Assembly (NCBI GenBank): GCA_046715235.1 | Contig: JBKJZO010000144.1 | Location: 1-14,882, forward strand | Length of the DNA: 14,882 nucleotides | DNA from: JBKJZO01 sp046715235 | GTDB taxonomy: Bacteria > Actinomycetota > Actinomycetes > BP-191 | Direction of reading: 5' to 3' | Part shown: piece by piece, positions 1-6,272 of the stretch | Layout: each line of letters opens with the position of its first letter | Position numbering within the stretch: position 1 is the first letter of the stretch | The notes under the pieces: model-generated | The model's input: the letters and a program-made list of their open reading frames with translations, nothing else | What the model was told of the DNA's origin: nothing | Databases searched by the model: none | Translations under genes and position numbers: made by a program

Positions 1-528
1 GGCCAACTGGCACTGCCCGCGGGTACGCCGGTGCAGCAGGTCAGCGAGCTGCTCGCCCAGGTTCTCACCGGCCCGCAGTCCGAGGTCGGCGAAGCGACTA
101 GGCCTCCGGTCTCGACCTCGCCGATCCTGTCGGCATTCGAGCGAGCTGACCTGGTTCGCGTCGAGGGCGATCGACCGGTTGCCGTGACGACGGTCGTGTT
201 CGTCGCGCCGCCGCCTGCCGACCCCGTTCCCGCCGACAGCGCCGAGCGCGTCAAAGCCGTCAAGGACATCGTCACCGCATTCGCGCGAAGGGCTCGATCG
301 GTGATGGCCGCTCCCACCGGAGGGGCCGCCGCTAGTGGTGTCCTCGACGCTGTGCGTAATGATGCCGCGTTGTCGACCGATGTGAGCACCGTCGACAACG
401 CCGACCAGCCGGCCGGGCAGACGGCGCTCGTGTTTGCACTCGTCGAGAGACTGAAGGGCCGGTTCGGGCACTACGGGTCAGGACCCGGCGCCGACAGCGC
501 GATGCCGGACATCGTCGCGGTCTCGTGA
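1..528 (+). CDS. MctB/SteB-like copper transporter family protein, C-terminal part
   Basis: The reading frame is open from the first base, so the start lies upstream; 175 residues of the C-terminal part are visible, ending at TGA 526-528. Family members (Rv1698 MctB, Corynebacterium SteB) are about 310 residues, with one N-terminal membrane anchor and an extracytoplasmic domain. The visible part fits the latter: no membrane segment, many Ala/Pro/Asp residues, and the stretches QQVSELLAQVL and QTALVFALVERLKGRFGHYG that I associate with this family. MctB was described as an outer-membrane copper export protein in mycobacteria; SteB was linked with SteA to daughter-cell separation in corynebacteria. 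Neither role can be read from this fragment. The stop overlaps the next gene's GTG by 4 bases. Identification rests on partial similarity plus the conserved position before pyrG. Confidence 0.75.
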   Translation, partial: GQLALPAGTPVQQVSELLAQVLTGPQSEVGEATRPPVSTSPILSAFERADLVRVEGDRPVAVTTVVFVAPPPADPVPADSAERVKAVKDIVTAFARRARSVMAAPTGGAAASGVLDAVRNDAALSTDVSTVDNADQPAGQTALVFALVERLKGRFGHYGSGPGADSAMPDIVAVS

Positions 529-1379
529 ACGGGCCGGCGAGCCGACTTCTCGTCTCTGCCGCAGCTGGAGTCGTCGCGGCGCTTGCGTGCAGGTCACTCG
601 CGCCGATGACCACCAGCGCATTGTGGTCGCGGCGCAACTTCCGCGGCGCGACGGTGTCGCTGGTCGCGGGTCCGATCTTCGCCGTGGCCACTGTGGCCGG
701 GTTGGTGCTGATCGCGCTCCTCGATCCCGACACTCGCCGTACGGCGCTCGCGATGCTGACGGCGGTCGTCGGCGCCGGTCTGGTCGGGTGGTACGACGAC
801 ACCCGCGGCGAGGCGCACGCGAAGGGACTACGTGGGCATGCACGGGCGCTCGCGCACGGTCGCGTGACGTCTGGCCTGCTCAAAGTCGCCGGCCTCGCGG
901 TCGTCGGCGTCGGCGCGGCCGCGATCGCGCGCGCGGGTGTCGCGCCGTTCGTGGTGGTCGACGCGATGGCCATCGCGGGTGCGGCGAACCTGGTCAACCT
1001 GTTCGACCTGCGACCGGGACGTGCGCTCAAGGTGGGACTGCTGGCCGCCGTCCCGATAGCTGTGCTGCTGCCCGCAGCGGCTGGTGCCGCAGTCGCCGTA
1101 CCGGCTGGGGTTGCCGCCGGTGTGCTCCCGTTCGACGTGCGGGAGCGGGTGATGCTCGGCGACTGCGGCGCGAACGCCTTGGGTGCCGCGCTCGGCGCCG
1201 GAGTGGTGATTGCGCGCAACGACCCGGCCACTCTCGCGGTTCTCGCCGCGATCGTCATGCTCACCCTCCTCAGCGAGATCGCGAGCTACGGCCGGATCAT
1301 CGATTCCTACGCACCCTTGCGGGCCCTCGATCGACTTGGCCGGCTGCCCGACCCGCTCGCCGCCGACCGCCATGAGTGA
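525..1379 (+). CDS. MraY/WecA-family polyprenyl-phosphate sugar-1-phosphate transferase, short form
   Basis: Predicted integral membrane enzyme that transfers a sugar-1-phosphate from a UDP-sugar to undecaprenyl or decaprenyl phosphate on the inner face of the membrane, the first step of a lipid-linked glycan. Visible motifs: RRNFRG near residues 36-41 (counterpart of the family's N-terminal GG loop), the aspartate pair D91-D92 in GWYDD, KGLRGHARAL at 100-109, NLVNLFDLRPG at 155-165 (the N-x-x-N-x-x-D catalytic motif) and GDCGANALG at 212-220. The end, SEIASYGRIIDSYAPLRALD, matches short Gram-positive paralogs rather than MraY. At 284 residues it is shorter than MraY or WecA (about 320-360), and the His-rich loop is not evident. 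GTG 525 overlaps the preceding stop, with no clear Shine-Dalgarno, so translational coupling is likely. The sugar substrate is unknown. Confidence 0.8.
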   Translation: MNGPASRLLVSAAAGVVAALACRSLAPMTTSALWSRRNFRGATVSLVAGPIFAVATVAGLVLIALLDPDTRRTALAMLTAVVGAGLVGWYDDTRGEAHAKGLRGHARALAHGRVTSGLLKVAGLAVVGVGAAAIARAGVAPFVVVDAMAIAGAANLVNLFDLRPGRALKVGLLAAVPIAVLLPAAAGAAVAVPAGVAAGVLPFDVRERVMLGDCGANALGAALGAGVVIARNDPATLAVLAAIVMLTLLSEIASYGRIIDSYAPLRALDRLGRLPDPLAADRHE

Positions 1380-3033
1380 CCCGACGACGACCGATCCGGT
1401 GCAGCCTGCTGCACGCGCCGGGGCGCACGGCAGCGGCATCGCCACTGCAGCCGCGTCGATCGCGGTCATCGTCGTCATTGCGCGGATCGTCGGACTGGTC
1501 AGAGTCTTCGTTCTCTCCAATGTCCTCGGCCCAACCGCACTCGGCGACACCTACCTCACCGCGAACAAGCTGCCCAACATCCTGTTCGACGTCGTCGCCG
1601 GTGGCGCGCTGTCGAGTGTCGTCGTACCCGTGCTCAGCCGGCCGATCGCGACGGGCGACGACGAGGAAACGAGCCGTACGGCGTCGGCGATGCTGACATG
1701 GACGGTGCTGGTGCTCGTGCCAGTCGCGGCCCTGGGCATGGCGCTGAGCGGCCCGCTCATGTCCGTGATGCTCTCCGGCGTTGGGGATCCTGCGCTGCGC
1801 GCCGCGAAGGTCGACCTCGGCAGTCGGATGCTGGTCGTCTTCATGCCGCAGATCGTGTTGTACGGCGCGGGCATCGTCCTGACCGGCGTCCTGCAGGCAC
1901 ACCGGCGTTTCCTCGCACCGGCGCTCGGTCCGTTGTTGTCGAGCCTCGTCGTCATCGGCGTCTACCTCGCGTATGGCGCGCAATCCGACGGACGGACGGC
2001 TATTGCCGAGCTGAGCCGCGCCCAGGAGCTGACACTGTCGATCGGCACCACGTTGGGGGTCGCGGCGCTGACGCTGCCCCTGCTGGTTCCGGTTCACCGC
2101 GTCGGCCTACGGCTGCGGCCGCGGTTGCGCATGTCACCGGGGGTCGCACGTCAGATCAGACGGTTGGCCGCGGCTGGGGCGGTGGCCCTCGGTGCCCAGC
2201 AACTAGCCACCGCAGTGGTGCTGATCCTGGCCAACCGCGTCGTCGGTGGCGCGGTCGTCTACGAGCTTGCGTGGACAGTGTTCCTCGTTCCGTGGGCGGT
2301 CCTGGCGGTGCCCATCGCGACGTCGGCGTTCCCGTCGATGACCGAGGCCGTAGCGCTGGATGACCACCGGCGCTACGCACAGATCACTTCCGGCGCGCTA
2401 CGGGCGGTGGTCATCGTCAGCACGTTCGCGACGGCTCTCGTGGCGGCGACGGCGTACCCGGTTGCAACGTTGCTCCTGCGGCTGTTCGACCCGGTCGGCA
2501 CCGGTGCGGGAGTGACGGAGTTGGCGCGCGCTCTCGTGCTGTTCGCGCCCGGACTCGCCGGCTCCGGCCTAGTCGCCCTGCTCTCGAGGGCGCTTTACGC
2601 CAGGGAGAAGGGCTGGTGGCCGGCAGCGGCGACGGCCTTCGGCTTTGCGGCGGCAGCACTCGTCGACATCGCGTTGGCGCAGGTCGTCGCAGACGACTGG
2701 CTCATCGCTGCACTCGGCGCGGGAAATACGCTCGGCATGACCCTGGCGGCGGGGTTGCTGCTTCGGGCGGTACGCCGCGAAGGTGTCGGCATGACCGCGG
2801 GCGCGGTCGGCACGATTGCAGCAACGGTGGCGGCATCGTCGGCCGCGACAGCTACCGGCCTGTTCGTGGCGGCCGCGATGCGGCCGTTCGACGGCGTACG
2901 TGCGGTCATCGCATTGCTCGTAGTCGTCCTCGTTGCAACTGTCGTCTACGCCGCGGCCGTGTTCGCGCTCCGGCGCGATGACGTGATTGCTTTTTCCCGC
3001 CGGCGGCCGGTGCGAAGGCGAGGTACATCGTGA
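1372..3033 (+). CDS. MurJ/MviN-family lipid-linked glycan flippase
   Basis: Predicted 553-residue polytopic membrane protein of the MOP superfamily. About 13-14 hydrophobic segments are visible. The N-terminal signature ARIVGLVRVFVLSNVLGP (37-54), followed by ANKLPNILFDVVAGGALSS, is typical of MurJ; so is VPWAVLAVPIATSAFPSMTE in the middle. MurJ moves lipid II from the inner to the outer leaflet. There is no cytosolic kinase-like C-terminus as in mycobacterial MviN (Rv3910). The frame is open from 1210, but ATG 1372 is the sensible start: it overlaps the preceding stop by 8 bases and directly precedes the conserved N-terminus. No good Shine-Dalgarno is seen. It sits between a lipid-carrier transferase and a glycosyltransferase, so its cargo may be the product of those enzymes rather than, or as well as, lipid II. 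Several Arg positions important in E. coli MurJ appear not to be kept. Confidence 0.85.
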   Translation: MSDPTTTDPVQPAARAGAHGSGIATAAASIAVIVVIARIVGLVRVFVLSNVLGPTALGDTYLTANKLPNILFDVVAGGALSSVVVPVLSRPIATGDDEETSRTASAMLTWTVLVLVPVAALGMALSGPLMSVMLSGVGDPALRAAKVDLGSRMLVVFMPQIVLYGAGIVLTGVLQAHRRFLAPALGPLLSSLVVIGVYLAYGAQSDGRTAIAELSRAQELTLSIGTTLGVAALTLPLLVPVHRVGLRLRPRLRMSPGVARQIRRLAAAGAVALGAQQLATAVVLILANRVVGGAVVYELAWTVFLVPWAVLAVPIATSAFPSMTEAVALDDHRRYAQITSGALRAVVIVSTFATALVAATAYPVATLLLRLFDPVGTGAGVTELARALVLFAPGLAGSGLVALLSRALYAREKGWWPAAATAFGFAAAALVDIALAQVVADDWLIAALGAGNTLGMTLAAGLLLRAVRREGVGMTAGAVGTIAATVAASSAATATGLFVAAAMRPFDGVRAVIALLVVVLVATVVYAAAVFALRRDDVIAFSRRRPVRRRGTS

Positions 3034-4151
3034 GCGCTACGCCGGACCCTGCGCAGGCCCTGCACGACCGGCCGGTCGCACTCGTGCTCGGTACGAGCGA
3101 AGGCGGGGTCGGCGCACATGTCCGCGTCGTCGCCGAACGCCTCATGCGTGCTGGAGCGCACGCCCATGTCTGCGGGCCCGAGGCTACCGAGCGACTGTTC
3201 GTATTCACGGGCACCGGCGCGGTCTTCGACCCGGTCGGCATCGAGAACGGCGTCCGCCCGCTGGCCGACCGGCGCGCGGTCGCGACCCTTGTCGCGCTGG
3301 TGCGCGATGCTCACCTCGTGCACGCCCATGGACTGCGAGCGGGATTCGTCGCGGCTCGGGCAGTACCACTGCACATCCCACTCCTCGTGACGTGGCACAA
3401 CGCGGTGTTGGGGTCCGCGGCCAGACGCCGCGCTCTCGCCGCGATCGAACGCCGGGTCGCGCGGCGGGCCACCATCAACCTCGCCGTTTCGGGCGATCTC
3501 GTTGCGCGAATCACCGAGCTGGGAGGCAAAGCGCAGCTCGCGCCCGTCGGTGCCCTTCCACCAAGCGCAGCGAATCGCGATCCGGCCGACGTGCGGGCCG
3601 AACTAGGCGCCGACGTCCGCCCGCTCGTCGTCGCCGTAGGCAGGCTCCACTCGCAGAAAGGCTTCGACACCCTCGTCGACGCCGCCGCTCTGCTCGCCGG
3701 CCGTCGACTCAAGCCGCTGGTGGTCATCGCAGGTGAAGGCCCTGACCGGCAAGCATTGCTCGACCGGATCGCCGCTACCGATGCGCCGGTGCGCCTGCTC
3801 GGTCGGCGCGACGACGTACCGGATCTGCTTCGCGCTGCTGACGTCGTCGCGATGCCGAGCCGCTGGGAGGGCAGCCCGATCGCTGCGCACGAGGCGATGT
3901 TCGCCGGACGCGCCATCGTCGCCTCCGCAGTCGGCGGCCTGCCGGACATGGCGGCTGACGGCGCGCTGGCCCTGGTGCCGCCCGGCGATGCGACCGCGCT
4001 GGCGGGCGAGATCGCGAGGCTGCTCGACGATCCCGAGGCCGCAGGTGCTCTCGGTGCCCGGGCAGCCCGGCGCGCGGCCCAATGGCCTGATGCGATTGCC
4101 TCTGCCGACGCCGTACTCGATGTCTATGCGTCGCTGTTGGGCGATCGATGA
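3030..4151 (+). CDS. GT4-family glycosyltransferase (GT-B fold)
   Basis: A 373-residue cytosolic or membrane-associated retaining glycosyltransferase. The N-terminal Rossmann half starts VALVLGTSEGGVGAHVRVVA (16-35) with the glycine-rich acceptor loop, and HAHGLRAGFVAA lies at 98-109. The C-terminal donor half contains VAVGRLHSQKGFDTLVDA (201-218), VIAGEGPDR (232-240), DVVAMPSRWEGSPIAAHEAM (271-290) with the E-x7-E pair E280/E288, and VGGLPD. This is the normal PimA/MshA-like layout, with nothing missing. Donor and acceptor sugars cannot be read. GTG 3030 overlaps the murJ stop by 4 bases and is preceded by GGCGAGGT with about 6 bases of spacing, which supports this start. It probably extends the lipid-linked sugar made by the transferase two genes upstream. 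No signal peptide or membrane segment is present. Confidence 0.9.
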   Translation: MSATPDPAQALHDRPVALVLGTSEGGVGAHVRVVAERLMRAGAHAHVCGPEATERLFVFTGTGAVFDPVGIENGVRPLADRRAVATLVALVRDAHLVHAHGLRAGFVAARAVPLHIPLLVTWHNAVLGSAARRRALAAIERRVARRATINLAVSGDLVARITELGGKAQLAPVGALPPSAANRDPADVRAELGADVRPLVVAVGRLHSQKGFDTLVDAAALLAGRRLKPLVVIAGEGPDRQALLDRIAATDAPVRLLGRRDDVPDLLRAADVVAMPSRWEGSPIAAHEAMFAGRAIVASAVGGLPDMAADGALALVPPGDATALAGEIARLLDDPEAAGALGARAARRAAQWPDAIASADAVLDVYASLLGDR

Positions 4152-6208
4152 AGCGCATCGCTGTTTCCGTGACCGTGCTGCTCGCGGCGACTTTTGCGGG
4201 AGCGCAGCCCGTGTCCGCCACCGTGATGTACGACGGCCCGGTCGTCGTCGTCGGCGTGCCCGGGCTGGAGTGGGCAGACGTGACCGAAGCCGGGACGCCC
4301 GCTCTGTGGCGGCTCGCGGAACGCGGCGCTGTCGGGTCGCTGTCCGTGCGGGCGGCCGGGCCGCAGACGGGCAGCTATGACGGGTGGCTGACGTTCGGCG
4401 CGGGCAACCGGGCACTCGCGCCTGAGACGCCCGCAAGGGCGGGAGAGGACCTGCCTCAGTACGTCGAAGCGGCCGGCGGCCGCAATCGCGAACCGCAGTT
4501 CGACAGCAGGATCGGTGCGGTCGGCGACAGTCTCGCGTCGATGGGGGTCCGCCGGATCGCTTTCGGCGACGGCGCGGCAGTCGGGCTCGCCGGCGGACGC
4601 CACGCCAGGATCGACCAACGATTCGGTGTCGACCAGCTGTCCCGGCTGAGCGAGCTGATGCACCCCGAACCGCCTGGGCCGCGAGTAGTGGTTGCCGTCG
4701 GGCTCGATGAGCTGCTCGCCGGCAAGAACGGCGAGAGCCTGCGCACGGTCGATCGCCACCTGGCCACTATCGAGGCCGCGATGAGACCTGACGACACGAT
4801 CATCGTCGTCGGCGTCTCCGACCTGCCTGGCGCGTCCGCGCATCTTCATGTCGCGATCGCCGCCGGTCCGGCGTACCGCGGCGGGCAGCTCGTGTCGGCG
4901 TTGACTCGCCGCGACGGGTTCGTGCAGCTCATCGACGCGGGCCCGACAGTCCTTGATCTGATGGGGGTTCGCAACGGTCCCGGCATCGTCGGGAAGCCGT
5001 GGCGAGTTGCTGGTGGTCGAGCATCGTCACTTCGCGCACAGGTGGACCGCATGGTCGACGCGGACCGTGCGGCGCAGGGTTACGCGCGTTACGTCCAGCC
5101 GTTCTTCATCCTGTTGGTGGTCGCGCAGATCCTGCTCTACGGCTTCGCCTGGCTGTGGTTGCGGCGGCGGCGCGCGACGGCGCGGCCGTCGAGGGTCATT
5201 GGCTGGACGCGCGGGGCGGCGCTGGCGTTCGCAGCTGTGCCCGCGTCGACGTACCTCGCGCAGCTCGTTCCCTGGTGGCGGCACACGCTCGTGGTGCTCG
5301 TCGCCGTCGTCGCGGTGATTGACCTGGCGTTGTACGCCGTCGCCGCGTCAGGGCCATGGCGGCACCGATCACTCGGTCCTGAGGGCGTCATCGGCGGCAT
5401 CACGTTCGCGGTCATCGGCATCGATCTGCTGACCGGCGCTCGATTGCAGTTGTCGAGCCCGGCCGGTTACTCGCCGATCGTCGCCGGCCGCTTCGCCGGG
5501 ATCGGCAACGTCGCGTTCGCCGTCTTCGCGACGGGTGCGTTGGTGATGGCTGCGGCTCTGTGTGTCGGCAGATCGAGGGCAACCTGCTGGCGGATCGCCG
5601 CGGTGGTCGGCGCAGTGGCGGTCGTCATCGACGGCAGCCCGCTGTGGGGCAGCGACTTCGGGGGCGTTCCCGCGCTCATCGCCGGCTTCGGTGTGCTTGC
5701 CGTGCTCACCACTGGTGGCCGGCTCTCGTGGCGCCTAATGGCCGTGCTCCTTGCCGGGGCGGCCGCGACCGTCACCGCGTTCGCACTGCTCGACTATGCG
5801 CGGCCGGCCGATGCGCAGACCCACCTCGGCAGATTCGTTGGGCAGGTGCTGCACGGCGGTGCCGCCGACGTGCTCGAGCGCAAGGCGCGCGCCAACCTCC
5901 GGCTACTCACCCGCAGCGTGCTGACCCTGCTGCTGCCGATCGCAGTGGCCTTCGTGACCTTCGTCCTGCTCAAGCCGACTGGTGGCCTCCGGCGCGCGTT
6001 CGAGCGGGTTCCGCCGCTGCGTGCAGGACTGCTCGCAGTACTCGCGATGGCGCTGGTGGGTGCTCTGGTCAACGACTCGGGCATTGCCGTGCCCGCTCTG
6101 GCGATCACCATCGCCGTACCAATCGCGCTGGCGGCCTCACTCGACAACCTCGCCGACGACGACACGCCGGCTTCGGTACCGACGCACAGTGATCGCGTGT
6201 TACCGTGA
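4148..6208 (+). CDS. Large membrane protein: signal peptide, degenerate alkaline-phosphatase-like domain, then about 10 membrane helices
   Basis: 686 residues. A signal peptide is clear (MKRIAVSVTVLLAATFAGA, likely cut after VSA24). Residues 30-290 look like an alkaline-phosphatase/sulfatase-superfamily fold: VVVVGVPGLEWADV, TPALWRLAERGAVGSL, then DDTIIVVGVSDLPG (215-228), HLHVAIAAGP (232-241) and GFVQLIDAGPTVLDLMGV (257-274). The usual first metal Asp (iDG) reads VGVPG, and the usual SDHG reads SDLPG, so it is probably not a working phosphatase. Residues 315-665 hold about 10 membrane segments with polar motifs AGRFAGIGNVAF (446-457), DGSPLWGSDFGG (495-506) and VNDSGIAVPA (641-650), which look conserved and functional. 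ATG 4148 overlaps the glycosyltransferase stop by 4 bases. A role outside the membrane in handling the flipped glycan is an inference from context. Its third-last sense codon is TTA, rare here, and overlaps the proposed pyrG -10 box. Confidence 0.75.
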   Translation: MKRIAVSVTVLLAATFAGAQPVSATVMYDGPVVVVGVPGLEWADVTEAGTPALWRLAERGAVGSLSVRAAGPQTGSYDGWLTFGAGNRALAPETPARAGEDLPQYVEAAGGRNREPQFDSRIGAVGDSLASMGVRRIAFGDGAAVGLAGGRHARIDQRFGVDQLSRLSELMHPEPPGPRVVVAVGLDELLAGKNGESLRTVDRHLATIEAAMRPDDTIIVVGVSDLPGASAHLHVAIAAGPAYRGGQLVSALTRRDGFVQLIDAGPTVLDLMGVRNGPGIVGKPWRVAGGRASSLRAQVDRMVDADRAAQGYARYVQPFFILLVVAQILLYGFAWLWLRRRRATARPSRVIGWTRGAALAFAAVPASTYLAQLVPWWRHTLVVLVAVVAVIDLALYAVAASGPWRHRSLGPEGVIGGITFAVIGIDLLTGARLQLSSPAGYSPIVAGRFAGIGNVAFAVFATGALVMAAALCVGRSRATCWRIAAVVGAVAVVIDGSPLWGSDFGGVPALIAGFGVLAVLTTGGRLSWRLMAVLLAGAAATVTAFALLDYARPADAQTHLGRFVGQVLHGGAADVLERKARANLRLLTRSVLTLLLPIAVAFVTFVLLKPTGGLRRAFERVPPLRAGLLAVLAMALVGALVNDSGIAVPALAITIAVPIALAASLDNLADDDTPASVPTHSDRVLP
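6201..6206 (+). promoter_or_regulatory. Candidate -10 box for pyrG
   Basis: TACCGT fits the actinobacterial TANNNT consensus and lies in the last codons of the upstream gene, where it creates a rare TTA leucine codon. Transcription would start around 6213-6215. No convincing -35 lies 16-18 bases upstream. Readthrough from the upstream operon is also possible. Confidence 0.35.
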
Positions 6209-6209
6209 A

Positions 6210-6267
6210 CTCCCGTGGACCGGTGAGGGTTTTCTCGCCGCAGGAAGCCCGACAGGGCACACGGGAG
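6210..6267 (+). promoter_or_regulatory. Possible structured pyrG leader (three-way junction) masking the ribosome binding site
   Basis: Three nested helices account for nearly the whole leader. CTCCCGTG (6210-6217) pairs perfectly with CACGGGAG (6260-6267). Inside it, CGGTGAG (6221-6227) pairs with CTCGCCG (6234-6240) with one G-U pair and a 6-base loop, and GCCC (6247-6250) pairs with GGGC (6255-6258) around GACA. The Shine-Dalgarno GGGAG (6263-6267), 5 bases before the GTG, is inside the outer stem, so folding would hide it. If transcription starts at 6213-6215 the 5' arm would be cut short; full pairing would then need readthrough transcripts. High GC makes chance stems common. Confidence 0.35.
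6222..6240 (+). other. GC-rich hairpin within the pyrG leader
   Basis: Stem GGTGAG (6222-6227) with CTCGCC (6234-6239), extended by an outer C-G pair (6221/6240), with loop GGTTTT. It is the most stable local helix of the leader and does not depend on the outer stem. The T-run lies in the loop, not after the stem, so it is not an intrinsic terminator. Confidence 0.4.
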
Positions 6268-6272
6268 CGCGC

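Noticed and set aside
332..1264. Long minus-strand open frame of about 310 codons opposite the transferase gene
   Set aside because: Composition is Arg/Ala/Thr/Ser-rich with no domain, typical of the antisense frame of high-GC genes; the plus strand encodes clear family motifs.
1210..1371. N-terminal extension of the MurJ frame by 54 codons
   Set aside because: It lies wholly inside the transferase gene in another frame; ATG 1372 directly precedes the conserved N-terminus.
5982..6272. Extended start for CTP synthase
   Set aside because: The extra sequence is the upstream membrane gene in another frame; GTG 6273 has a ribosome binding site and matches the family start.
6209..6272. Bacillus-type pyrG attenuator
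   Set aside because: There is no terminator hairpin followed by a T-run, and no GGGC at the expected start of the transcript.
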